In this document: piece by piece, positions 18,724 to 30,314 of the stretch
Numbering within the stretch: position 1 is the first letter of the stretch
Layout: the number at the start of each line of letters is the position of its first letter
Assembly: GCA_033065855.1 (NCBI GenBank)
Contig: JAVXUO010002324.1
Location: forward strand, 1-64,000
DNA: 64,000 bases
Origin: Escallonia rubra
Lineage: Eukaryota; Streptophyta; Magnoliopsida; Escalloniales; Escalloniaceae
Direction: 5' to 3'
The notes under the pieces: generated by a model
Database searches by the model: none
Told to the model about the DNA's origin: nothing
What the model saw: only the letters and a program-made list of their open reading frames with translations
Program-made: the position numbers and the translations under genes

Positions 18724-21593
18724 TGTCACGACCCGAACCCACGGGTAGGCCCGTGAGCTAGATCTGTGACCGGCCGTAGACCTACTCGGACATCCATTTA
18801 GGGCTCTGCCGGGCCTTATTAAAACATGTATACAAATCTAAAGTCATGCATTTAACTAAAACCTTAATAAGACTTCTAAAGTGGTACTTAAAGATCTTTC
18901 TGAAAATTATCTCTTCTAAAGTGGTACTTAAAGATCTTTCTGAAAATTATCTCTACTTAAAGATCTTTCTGAAAATTATCTCTACTAACATAAATCATCA
19001 AAACTTAATGGAGATCTAAGCTCCAATCAATTCTCAAAATATAAACAGAGTAGTACTACAATTTCTCAAAAGGGCTTAAATTAACTCCCTAACGAGCATC
19101 TCTTCCGACTCCATCCTCGTTACCCTCATAGTACTCAGGTTCATCTAAGTGATCACCTGAAATTTTTTATAAAAGGGTGAGCTAGGGCCCAGTAAATACA
19201 CATGCCATATCCCTAAAATATGTTTGAGGATTTCAAACATGCCGTGGGTTTTTCTTTTCAAAATCAGGAATTCAATGTGACCAAAATAAAATATTACTCA
19301 ACATATTTACATACATATATGCACTTGCACCAAAAGAATCTCAACTGGAGTATAATCATCAAGAAAACTCATTAGCAACTGTCATCGTTAATCATAACTT
19401 GGTATACTGCGGTCAGCGTATGGTCCCACTGACTAGGACCCAAAATCCCTCCTCCACTCGGGATAAACAATATTGTGGACGCAAGGGCGAACCACGATGC
19501 AACAGTACTATGCGTCAATGTGTGGTCCCGTTGACCAGGACCCGGAATCCACTTTCCCTCGTGGATGTGCGGCACAATAGCCCAGTCAAAGTATCATCTC
19601 ATTCAACATGTACATGATATAGTTCATTTACTCGCACAACAATTCCATGGCATTCAAATTCTCATCAAGTGATTTATCATGAAAATAGATACAGTAAAAG
19701 TATTTCAAGACCTTTATTTGACTTAAAACATGTATACATTATATATTTCTTACAAATAGAGAATAAAGAGGAATATGGCAGAGTACTTACCTCCCTCAAT
19801 AACTGGTTCTTGTACTTGCTCAAAAGCCGATCCTAACTCTTGTCTATCGAAACCTAAATGAAAAACACACGGATGTTATTCATTGCCGCTAGAGCATGCC
19901 TAAGTATTAAGTTTCCCCCAAGTGAGTAAAATTATCAAACCGCCCCTCGACTTCTATAAAATTATCTATTTACCCCCAACGCCTAACGTACCAATACACA
20001 CCCAGATATAACTTAAAAGAATCTTTTTAAACAACTAGGTGGGCTTTTCGGACAAGAATGGCCTTTCTGAGAATTCTTCGTTCGAAACCCTAAACCGCTC
20101 CTTAAATTGAGCGTTAATGTTCCTATTTCAAAAATATATCAAACGACACCAAAATGGCACGAGATTTCAGAAGATCAAGCATCTCAATGCGTTTACATCA
20201 CTATAAAATTTTTGGCTAAAAATAATTTTGTTTACTATATCAAACAATTCAAAACCCTATTTTCAAAATAAAATAATTTCAGGCCCATTCCATGCCCAGA
20301 AAATTCCACGTTGAAGGCTTTGCAAAAATAATGAGAGTTTTAGTTTTGTACTTTTCCCAAATATGCTCATAAATATTTTAAAAAGTTTTGGGCAATGGAC
20401 TGATCTGTAATTCTAGAAACAACATTTTTTCAGCAAACCCTAGTTTTGCACATTGACCATTTTGAGCTTGAAACATGACGAATCCTAGAAAACTCAAAAC
20501 CACAAAGTTAGAGTATACTTTATAAGGTTTTCATAAATATAAGGTTCATAAACATCCAATGAGTACTGACTTCTCCACAGTAAATAGAAATGGCTGATCA
20601 AAACAGCACATCTCTGTGCACACCAGTTTTGTTCAATGGTTATTTGGGAGTAAAAAAACTACTAATCTCATAAAACTAAAAAATAAAACGTTTAATAGGA
20701 CTTTCTGGGGTTCTATAAATATAAATTTTACAAAAATCCCATGAGGTATTAGTTTTCTATGACAAATCGAAGTAGCTGCCAGAAACCGAAAAATCTGGAC
20801 TTCTACAGTGAATTGAATTTAAGGCCATTTTTTCAATTTGCAAACGTGGGATTTTGAGAAAACTCAAAACTATAAAGTTTAATACGACGCAATGAGGTTT
20901 TCAGAAGGAGAAGATTCATCTCAATTGGATTTAAAATAAAGGAGATATGATAAAAAAAACTCTAACCTACTCTTATGCTGCTCTACAGCAGCCTCCTTCT
21001 CAAACACGCTCACATCTCACTCTCTGAAACACACACAATACCCTAGCACTCAAACCAATAACCACTGAATTCATACATAAAAACCTAGCTAGAACACCTA
21101 ATAACATGGCCAAGATTAAATAGGGAGGCTAGATATTTTTACCTTGAAATCTTCTTCCCATAGCTTGCTTCTTCTCTCTCTTTAATTTACGTAAAATATG
21201 GTGGCTGAAAAAGCTTGGACGACTGTCCTCTAAAGGTCTCATTAATATATGGTTGCCCTAGTTTGGAATATTTCTAAAGAGCCCCCTCACACTTAACTAT
21301 TTTCTGATTTGATCCACATCACTTTAAAAGACTACAAACTCTTTAGATTAAGATATAACACAAAGTTTTCTTTTTTTGTCAACTAAATAAAATTTCGGGT
21401 ATTCCAATCTCCCCTTCTCATTAATTTGTAACTTAAGAGCATTATAAATTGTTGCTAAAGGTCACAATCAATACAACTGACAATAATGATCACTAAAGAC
21501 TCCAATTAATGTATATTACCACAATCGCAGCTAAAGAATTAACTAAAATTATAGGATTCACCGTAAACCATATTCTCGGTGCGGGGTATTACA
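18724..21593 (-). mobile_element. Solo LTR (2870 bp) of the long-LTR gypsy family
   Basis: On the minus strand it starts TGTAATACCCCGCACCGAG and ends GGGTTCGGGTCGTGACA, flanked by CGTGG on both sides. It is co-linear with 7950-11664. It contains the duplicated GGTCCCACTGACTAGGACCC-type block (19415-19550) and a 41-bp tandem repeat (18873-18993). It is inserted in the gag-start region of the short-LTR gypsy element. Confidence 0.92.
18873..18993. repeat. 41-bp tandem repeat inside solo LTR
   Basis: Nearly three units of CTTCTAAAGTGGTACTTAAA followed by GATCTTTCTGAAAATTATCT; the third is partial. Confidence 0.92.
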
Positions 21594-21598
21594 CGTGG
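21594..21598. other. 5-bp target duplication, right
   Basis: CGTGG, identical to 18719-18723. Confidence 0.9.
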
Positions 21599-22175
21599 AG
21601 CTAGTACCAGTGGTTGCAGAGGCAACGCTAGGGGTCAAGTTGTCCCAGTTGAGGCAGTACCCCGTGTAGAAGAGCAACAACATAAAACAGAGCGTAGATA
21701 TGAGATCTTGTATACTCCTAAACCTAAGATAATTCGTGATTGAGATTAGACTTTGAAAAGTTGTATTAGGTTTTGACTACTTATTTGATGTATTAGGTTT
21801 TATGATTCTGTAGATTTTAGAAGCGTGAGGTGGAAAGCCTACGTTTTGACAAGAGGGTGAGAGAAAACTTTAGTGACTTAGTTGAATTGTAGTTGTGGCT
21901 AGATATCAGAGTGCACAACGAAAGCATAGTGCTTACGCCGTTTGATTTGAGGCATTAATGTGTAAATTTTTATAGGAATTGGCTAAATATTTCGAGGACA
22001 ACAATATCAGGTACGTTCAGTTTCGAGGACGAAATTTTTATAAGTGGGGGAGAATGTAACACCCCAAAACTTGAGGCTAGTTTTATGGTAAAAATCCTAA
22101 CTGATTATATGTTGGACCTTTAGCAAGCGAATTCGTTTAAGCTAGTATTGATCATTAGAACTCCTATGTGAGTAA

Positions 22176-22180
22176 ATTTT
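22176..22180. other. 5-bp target duplication, left
   Basis: ATTTT, repeated at 24805-24809. It is AT-rich and so less specific alone, but the LTR ends support it. Confidence 0.8.
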
Positions 22181-24804
22181 TGTCCCGACCTGAACCCACG
22201 GGTAGGCCCGTGAGCTAGATCAGAACTCCTATGTAGTAGGGCTCTGCCAGGCCTTACTACAACCTATACTCAAAATTCATTCGAAATTGCTAAATTCTAT
22301 AACAATAAATTAGCTATCAAGAGCCTCACTTAGAAATTTTCATAATTGTCATAAATAATTTCAACTATACAATTAACTCTATGGAGATCAATGCTCCAAC
22401 CAATTCTCTAAAACATAAAATTTATACTACATTGTCATGTAAAGATAAACGATTTCTCTAAGAGGGCTAATGTCCCTAACGATCATCTCCTGCGAGTTCG
22501 ATCTTGTTTACCTGATGGACGTCGATTTCATCTATGTGATCACCTGAAAACATTTATAAAAGGGTGAGCTGGGGGCCCAGTAAATACACATGCCATATCC
22601 CTAAAATCGGTTTGAGGATTTCAAATATGCCATGGTTTTCCTTTTCAACATCGGAAATTCAATGTCACCAACATAGAATTTAACCCAACAAATCTACGTA
22701 CATATATGTACTTGCAGCAAGAGAAATCTCGAATTAGAATATAATCAACCAAGAAATTCATCAAGAACTGTCACAGTTATTCATAACCTGGTATACTGCG
22801 GTCAGCATATGGTCCCACTGACTAGGACCCAAAATCCCTCCTCCACCCAGGATAACAAAATGTGGACTCAAGGGCGAACCACGGTGCAACAGTACTGTGC
22901 GTCAACGTATGGTCCCATTGACCAGGACCCAGAATCCATTGTCCCCCGTGGATATGGGGCGCAGTAACACAGTCAAACTATCATCTCATTCCACATGTAC
23001 CGATCATGATTCAGTTACTCATACAACAATTCCATGGCATTTCATTTAAATTTTCATCAAACAATTTACCACGAACATAGGGCAATAAAAGTGTTTCAAA
23101 ACTTTCATTTTAACTAAGAACATGTATACAATAAATAATTTTTCAAGTAGGGTATAAGGAGGAATATCGCAGGGTACTTACTTGGATAGTTAAGCGGTTC
23201 TGATTCTTGTTCCCAAGCTTGCCCTAGCTCTTGTCTATCGGAATCTAAACAATAAACCATACCAATATTATTTATTGCCACTCAATCATGCCTAGACGCT
23301 AAATTTTCCCTAAGTGCATGAAATTACAAAAAATGTTCCTGGGCTTGTGCCATGTTACCCAGAATACCCCTAATGCCTAACATACCACTACATCTCCCAA
23401 AATAACTCAAACCACTCTTTTAAACGGCTAGGTGGGTTTTCCAGATAAAAATGACATTTCTGGGAATTTTTCGTTCGGAACCCCAATCCACTCATTAAAT
23501 TGAGCGCTATGGATCCCACTTCAAAAGTATATAAAATGGTTCCAGAATGCTACAAGAGTTTGGATGCTCGAGCGTCTCAGTAAGATCAGATCACTGTAAA
23601 ATTTTCAGCTAAAAATAGCTTTGTTTACTATGCCAATTAATTCAAAAATCTATTTCCAAAATAAAATCATTTGAGGCCCTTCACATGCCCAGAAAATTCT
23701 AAATTGAAGGTTTCACAAAAATAATGGGAGTTTTAGTTTCATATTTTACCCAAATATGCTTAGAAATGGCATAAAAAGTTTTGGCAATGGATTGATAAGT
23801 AATTCTAGAAACAACAATTTTCAACAAATCCTAGTTTTGTATATTGACCATTTTGAGGCAGAAACATGATGAATCTTAGCAAACTCAAAACTAAAAAGTT
23901 AAATTATACTTTCTAAGGTTTTCATAAATATAAGGGTCACAAAAATCCAATGAGTAATGACTTCTCTACAGTAAATCGAAGTGGCTGATCAAAACAACAC
24001 ATCTTTGTACATACCAGTTTTGTTCAATGGTTATTTTGGAGCCAAAACACTACGAATCTCAAAAAAATCAAAACTGAAAAGTTGAAGAGGACTTTCTGAG
24101 GTTTCTAGAAATATAAATTTCACAAAAATCAAAATAGCTGCCCGAAACAGAAAAATCTGGACTTCAACAGTAAATGGAATTTAAAGTCATTTTTCGATAT
24201 CAAAACGTAAGATTCTGAAAAAACTTAAAACTGAGAAGTTGAAGGGGACAAAATAATGTTTTCATAAAGTATAAAAACACATCAATTTGATTAATAATGA
24301 AAGAGATACCAACAAAAACCTAACCCACTCTTATGCTGGTCTACAACAGCCTTCTTCTCAAACACACCCACATATCACCCTCTGAAACACACACAATACA
24401 CACACAAACCCTAGCACTTACAAATTAAGATCCCTGTAAAACACACCCAAGATTAAAATTTAAAACACGCAAACAAATAGCTAAAATTAGAGAGAAGAGA
24501 CTAGGGATTTACCTTGAAAATTCTTGCCCTGGGTACTTCCTTCTCTCTCCCTTTCTCTTTCTAGTTTCACGTAAAAGAGGCTGACCAATGTTTTTATGTG
24601 ACGGCTAGATATTAAGCTAGTCTTTATATATTAACCCTAAAAAGGAGAATTTGCTTAAAAACCCCTTGAATTTTAAATATTTTTCTTTTCCAAGTTTACC
24701 CATAAATTTTAATATTATTAGAAGACCCCAAACTAATCGGATTAATAGTCAAAATTATGCATTCTGATAAAACTAAAAAGAAAACACGAAGTTGGAGTGT
24801 TACA
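22181..24804 (-). mobile_element. Second solo LTR (2624 bp) of the long-LTR gypsy family
   Basis: On the minus strand it starts TGTAACACTCCAACTTCG and ends GTTCAGGTCGGGACA, with ATTTT on both sides. It aligns along its length with 18724-21593, including the conserved block at about 22795-22960. It is inserted in the 3' LTR of the short-LTR gypsy element. Confidence 0.9.
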
Positions 24805-24809
24805 ATTTT
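24805..24809. other. 5-bp target duplication, right
   Basis: ATTTT, identical to 22176-22180. Confidence 0.8.
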
Positions 24810-24989
24810 GTTTTAAAAAAATTTCAAACTTAGATTTGGTATTTCATTTATGATGGGCTACTGACAGTATGAATTAATTAACAGTTTAGTTTCTCTGATC
24901 ATGACTGTCCATTTGATTGTGAGATTATTACTGTCTTGGTGTAAATGATTGAGTGAGTGCTTAACGCTCTGAATCTTTGGCGAGTCATC

Positions 24990-25665
24990 AGCTAATTGTT
25001 GGCTGGCTGACAATCTACAATTCTTTTGCATTTTTTGTCAGGTGTGACTTTGAGATGCCAAGATTTATAATGAGACCGATTAAGCTAGTTTATAAATTGT
25101 TTGTATATATTCATTTTACTTGAAAAATACATGTGTGAATTTCTACATTATGGTGTGCTAATTAATTGGTTCATAGGAGGTTGATGCTGCTTCAGAGGAG
25201 ACAAAGAAGAGCAACCATGTATGTGGAAGAGCAATTTAGCAGTAGGTGCCTGTTGGGTGCTATTTCATCACGGCTTTGCCAGTGCGGTCATGCTGATGAG
25301 TATGAGTATTTTTCTCTGCTGGTGTATATTATTTTCTTAAATTTAATTTTATCTCCGGATGAGACCGGATGTGGAGTGCTTATTGGGTAATCATACTTGC
25401 ATTTTATTTAGTCTGTCATATAGTTAAGAAATACCATAAGTACCAGTTTATTAGCTGCCCTGAGATGGCAAAAGAGATATTTGCAGATGAAGCTTTTGAT
25501 TTTATGAGCTTAGATGGGTATTTCTCAGAGATTATCATAAACGCTAACTCGTTTATTACTATAATGTTGATGTCAGTCTAGACAAATGCTAGCTGGTTTA
25601 TTGTCCTTGTAGTAGGTTAAATATACAGCATATTAAAAATGAATAAGATCTTTCTATTCGCAACT
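24990..25665 (+). repeat. Direct repeat S, copy 2
   Basis: Aligns with 17478-18235 from AATTGTTGGCTGGCTGACAA to GGGCACATGATATG. After it the sequence continues as GTGGCTTACTTGGG, presumably the original right-hand context, whereas copy 1 ends at the gypsy LTR. Confidence 0.9.
25176..25305 (+). pseudogene. RPS8: eS8 pseudogene, C-terminal exon (copy 2)
   Basis: Second copy of the exon at 17665: EVDAASEETKKSNHV-like start and a QCGHADEYE-like end. About 49 bases corresponding to the middle of the exon in copy 1 are absent here, which also changes the frame. It is more eroded in structure, though some residues (KKSNHV, QCGHAD) are nearer to the normal eS8 sequence, so the two copies diverged from a better common form. 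Confidence 0.85.
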
Positions 25666-26959
25666 GGGCACATGATATGTGGCTTACTTGGGTATTATTT
25701 CTTGCTTTTTCCATTCCCCAACTTGAGCACTTCCATCTGGTTACTTGGAGTCCCTAATCCCCCTCATCTAATCTCCTTTTAGTTCTAATTCTTTGGACAC
25801 TGAATTCGCGGCCTTCACACTTTCTCCTCCAATTTGAGACAGTGGTTTACATAGCAAAGCATGAAAATTTGATGATATGGGAATTGGTTCATGTGCAACA
25901 TGTAAACCTGTATTAGATAACAACCACCTGATTTTGGGAAAGAAATTGACTTTTTAAGGTGGTGGCTTCATTTTATTACTTTTTAAAACTAATAACTGCA
26001 TTTTTTTTGTAATTACAGCCCCACCTTCAATTCATCCCGTCAGCATCAGAGCTTTATTTCAAGGTAGGGCTCTACTACTTATGACTGCTACAACTTGCAC
26101 ACACACACCCATACAGATGTATTAGCACATATATTGTATTAGATTTTTTGTCTTTCACATGGTCTTGGTTTTCTTTTTTCTTATGCTTCATTGGTTTCTT
26201 CTTGAGAGATGTTTTGTAATTGTTAGGCTTAACTATAATTAGAAGAAGCTTTATAGATCCCTAAGAAACCATTCATTTCACCTAGTTCTTAATGAGGCTC
26301 CCCCAAGTTATCGTGGTATTAAAACTCCCTGATGCATTATGACTACCCTATCTCCTAGAAAATCTGCTTGAGGTGACTCTCTATTCCAATCTATTTCCTC
26401 CCATGTTATTTCTAGTATTTTTTGCATATGACTTACATCTCAAGCTTTTGAAAATTCACTTTTCGTGTTAACATAAATATTACACACTACATTTTACATG
26501 TAACTAAAGTAGCTGCCTCCCAAATTTTGCAGAAGAATTTGGTTGTTATGAAGATAATCAAGATTGCAAGCATTGGGAGCAACATTAGTTTCTCATGGAC
26601 CGACTCTGATTTGCAACTAGATTAATTGGGGTATCAATGATCAATAATGTATTGACATAGGCTGTGGCTGATGACTATCATAGTTGACATTAATTATGTT
26701 AGATCATTGGTTCTTTGTCTTCCAAGTTTATTGTAAGGATGATGCTAAAACTTTATTCCTATTGTGGATGATGGTTTTGGTAATCAAGTGGTACTCTTTA
26801 TGGTTTGATGAATTTCAAAACAGTGATAAACTTTTTGCTACTTACATGTTACATAATAGGTTTAAGCAACTTGGCTGATCTAGAAATTTATAATTTCTCA
26901 AAAAAAAAATATTCTGAATGCATTGAAACATCTATACCAACGAAATGCATTGTAGGCAT
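25666..26959 (+). other. No recognised gene; two exon-like islands
   Basis: AT-rich, intron-like DNA. At 26019-26062 an island after TTACAG and before GTAGGG could encode PHLQFIPSASELYFK. At about 26530-26585 another after TTTGCAG could encode AEEFGCYEDNQDCKHWEQH before a stop. I do not recognise either peptide and cannot link them to a gene. The 64-codon frame at 26684-26878 is unsupported. Confidence 0.25.
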
Positions 26960-27291
26960 AACTATCTTACAGTGAAATAGACATAAGTTCATACCAACAG
27001 TATGGCCGTTGGCATCACTCCGATGTACCGTAGGCTTAGAGGGGAAAAGGCCTATAGTATTTCCGTAGGCAAAAGTCTTAACAACCGTCGACATACGGGA
27101 TTATGCCTAACTCAACATATGTATGTCCCTACGAAATGTCCATTGGCTTTTGTCTTTAATACCATATGCATATGTCTATGCCATCGGAAAAGCACCTACG
27201 GTACACTACCGTAGGCATAGGCTATGCCTACGATATTTCTACTTATGGAAACGCTTCAGTACCGTAGGCATAAACGATTTTTCTTATAGTG
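26960..27291 (-). mobile_element. CACTA-like transposon end with subterminal repeats
   Basis: The minus strand from 27291 reads CACTATAAGAAAAATCGTTT, a CACTA-type terminus. Inward lie many copies, in both orientations, of CCGTAGGCATA / TATGCCTACGG, the usual subterminal repeats. No transposase and no opposite terminus were found, so the left limit is approximate. Confidence 0.65.
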
Positions 27292-28539
27292 TAATTTGTA
27301 GAGTTCAAGCTATAATTTGATAAAGTCCTTGACTTAATTACATTTTAACTTTTGGACTTTTCACCAATAATTATTTACTGGAACTAATTGTTACTAAATG
27401 GGTAGCCTAATTGAATTATGAATTATTAGCTAAGCAATTGAGTCCTATTAGAGCTGGAATTAAAAAGCCCATAAGTCCCCCTGCTAGCCCACACTTGAAT
27501 CCGAAAGTTAAGTGAAGTCTTGATGAGATGAGAATAGAATTAAAAAATAAGAGAAGAACAATTAAAAGGGTTACTACTCACAGATTACTATTCACCCACC
27601 CATTTGGAGACCTCTCTCCCCCCCCCCCTTTTAGTTGTTCTCTCATTCTCCCTCCTTAGCTATACTATTCATTATTTTCTGGAGTTTAGATTGGATAATT
27701 GCAAATGCACATGCTCGGACTCGACGTAGGGTCATAGCAAGGAAGAATCTTTGGTGTCCTGATCAACATCATAGGGTTTAGTGAAGTTTTAACAAAAATG
27801 CGAAGGTATGACTTAATTACATATCTTGTTTACCCCTATCTGATCTATGGGTGCTAAGGCATGATTTCTTTCTTTCCCCTACGAAATATTTCAGTACCTA
27901 TAGGATCACTTATCCCTGCAACTAATATCAGAGCCTACCTCAAAGGAACCCATATGATTCTAAACTGTAGATATGTGTTTTATCTTATACCAGCGAGAAA
28001 AAAACTTTCTCCACATCGCAAATTTAATGTATGGTTTGGTTTGTCCATTAATTTAGATTTATGTGTATTTGATGTATGTATGGTATTATATGGGAATGAA
28101 CTAACCTTTGTTTCCAAGGAGATACGGTACCTCTCATGGGCACGTCTTTTTTTTCCTTTTGGTTGTAAATTGTGATAAAACCTTGTAAGCCAATGTAATC
28201 CACATGGTTTTTGTTATTTTACAGTTACTAGAATAATTTTGTACACTCCATAAGGAGTATCAGAATAATGTATTGATATGTAAAGCAAGGGATACCGGTA
28301 CGCTAGGCGATACGAGAAATAATAAAGTGAAGGACACCGGTACTGTTCTTGGCACTGTTCACCGGTACTATTCATGGCTAAGGGAAGGATTCCTCGCTAC
28401 TAGAGGATTCCTTTTTATTAAAGGTTTCTAAGTTGAAAAAGGATTTAGCCATGAGAGAGTTCCTTGGGACGAAAATTCTAATAGGACTTTAATTGCTTTA
28501 ATTTCCTATTGTGGTTGCTATAGGTATTCTATTTATATG
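27292..28539. other. No gene; possible worn LTR and PBS
   Basis: TAATATCAGAGCC at about 27922 resembles the tRNA-Met primer-binding site. Sequence upstream to about 27300 could be an LTR, but no second LTR or coding domain is seen. The 104-codon frame at 27861-28175 is unsupported. Near 28300-28380 the motif CACCGGTACTGTTC recurs in variants. Confidence 0.25.
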
Positions 28540-30314
28540 GTTTACATGTTGATGCTAAGGAAGTGGGGTTGTAGTTTACGTGGAGGTGCCATCAAGGATA
28601 TAGTCCGGGTCAGCTGTTGGGTGTTACACAGGGTGAGGGTGGAGTAAGGGCTGAGAGCAAGGCTTCTTAGATAGCACCTGAGGAGTGGTAGTGCTGTGAG
28701 GGCGAGCGCTGAGGTGAATAAGGCTGACAGTCAATGGTCTAAGAGTCAAGGTTAGCTTTAGGGTCCTATATGTTTCTCTGTCTGGAATTCTGCAACTCTG
28801 AAATTCTAGAGTGAGAAAGTAATTTTGAGCAAATGAATACTCTCTATCCAAATTGAAGTCCAAAGTGCACTATTTATAGGCTAAAGCACGCATGTGTCAT
28901 CAGCCAACATGTGGCGTCCCCTGTGATTGACACGTTAGTAGGGGGCCCACAAATACTGATGCTCTTCAGACTGTCGATTGCATATTCACCCTACCTGCCC
29001 CACACAACTTCGCTCTACTTGTCTGAGAAGACTACCCACACAATATCGGCAAGATTAGAGAACTCCCTTGCTTTAGCCATTGGTTAAAAGCCCTTACTAA
29101 GTCCCACAGAGGGTGCCAAGAGACACATATAACCTGAGAGTGTTGGTGGAGGGTCCCTATGCTCGATTGCTAGGCGGAATAGGTGTATTGCCCTTTGAAG
29201 GCCTGCTCCCACCTCGGAGTGATTGGGGGGTCATTGCCCTGGGGCATCGACGATTATCAGTAACATGAGTGCGACAGGGTCACTGCTTAGGCATGCCTAG
29301 TGTCATGTGAGTCGTCACAGGTAGAGATAGTAACCTAGAGAACGAGCCTCTCAGCTGCGAAGGGTCCTCAAGTGAGAGCACTACTAGCGGAGCCCCTCAG
29401 AATGCTGCACACTCTAGAGAGCGGGTCGAAGCATGTACCACATCGAAGGCAGAGCGTGTATGGTGTGCGGTGAATAGATGGACCAACACTGGGAGCGCGG
29501 TAATGTGCCAGAGAGCTGGGGAGCGCAAACATATCAGTAGCGAAGTGCATGGGCAGTGGTGGATGTGTGCAGTGCCGTGGGCAATCTCAATGGTGAAAGT
29601 GCGGGGCCGCTATGAATGAGTGTGTGTGGGGCAGGTGTCGCAAAGGCAGGCGTCGTGTCGGTGGCACATGACTCAAAAACTGCAAACGGGCGAGGTATGG
29701 TGATGGGCGTGGCAGTGACGTGATGGGAGCACGTGAGATAGGAATGGCGCTCGAACGCGATGATGGCTATCAGGGAGGCGGGCATCGAGCCTGGGTCACG
29801 TCACGGGGGAACTACCCATGGTCACAGTGACGGGCAATGCGGGGGAATACAACCCCCTCCCCCTGCCCCCCTGCCTCTTCAAAGGATTGGTGAGGTTAAA
29901 CCCCTAATGGGTTAGGGAGGCTGACCCCCTGAAGGGTTGGGGAAGCTGCCCATATAGCATTGGGGATGCAGAATCGCCTAACGGGTTAGGGAGGCCAATC
30001 CCCTCACGGGTTGGAGAGGTCGGCCCCCATGTAATCGAGGAGGCCAGCCCCAAGGAATTGGGGAGGCTGCCCCACTAAGGTATTTTGGCGGCCAACCCCC
30101 TTAAGGTAGTGGGCTGACCCCCCTAATGAGTTAGGGAGTCTGATGCCCATGTGACTGGGTAGGCCGACCCCCGTCATGGGCTGGGGAGACTGACCACCAT
30201 GTCATTGGGGAGGCCGATCCCCCTCATGAATTGGGGAGGTCGACCCCAAGGACATAGGGAAGCTGACCCACCTAAGGTATTAGGGAGGCCCGACCCCCTT
30301 AAGGTACTGAGGAG
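28540..30314 (+). repeat. Unclassified GC-rich repeat element, copy 2
   Basis: The first 750 bases align with 14690-15440 (TACGTGGAGGTGCCATCAAG, GGAGTAAGGGCTGAGAGCAA, TTGTCTGAGAAGACT). The right half differs: instead of 66-bp arrays it carries a minisatellite. It ends at the LTR-like unit beginning 30315. No coding domain was found. Confidence 0.55.
29875..30310. repeat. Irregular minisatellite, GGGGAGGCTGACCCCC core
   Basis: About fifteen imperfect units of roughly 25-40 bases combine GGGTTAGGGAGG or GGGTTGGGGAGG with CTGACCCCC. The arms are partly complementary (GGGG and CCCC), so single strands could fold. Confidence 0.85.

Larger units (their letters stand above)
22055..24985 (+). repeat. 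3' LTR of the short-LTR gypsy element, split by a solo LTR
   Basis: Starts TGTAACACCCCAAAACTTGA directly after a GTGGGGGAGAA purine tract. The first part is 22055-22180 and the second 24810 to about 24985. The far end diverges from the 5' LTR and passes into direct repeat S. Confidence 0.8.
18236..24989 (+). mobile_element. Short-LTR Ty3/gypsy remnant containing two solo LTRs
   Basis: Parts: 5' LTR 18236-18544, PBS-like site, gag-start-like sequence (18546-18718 and from 21594), a 3' tail with TTCGAGGACGAAATTTTTAT and a purine tract before the 3' LTR at 22055. The tail motif is typical of plant Ty3/gypsy chromovirus-type pol ends just before the LTR. The element is clearly broken and little of its interior remains. 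Two solo LTRs of the long-LTR family sit inside it (18724-21593 and 22181-24804). No target duplication of the host element itself was found. Confidence 0.75.

Noticed and set aside
27861-28175. 104-codon plus-strand frame
   Set aside because: No recognised motif; AT-rich sequence after a doubtful PBS-like site.
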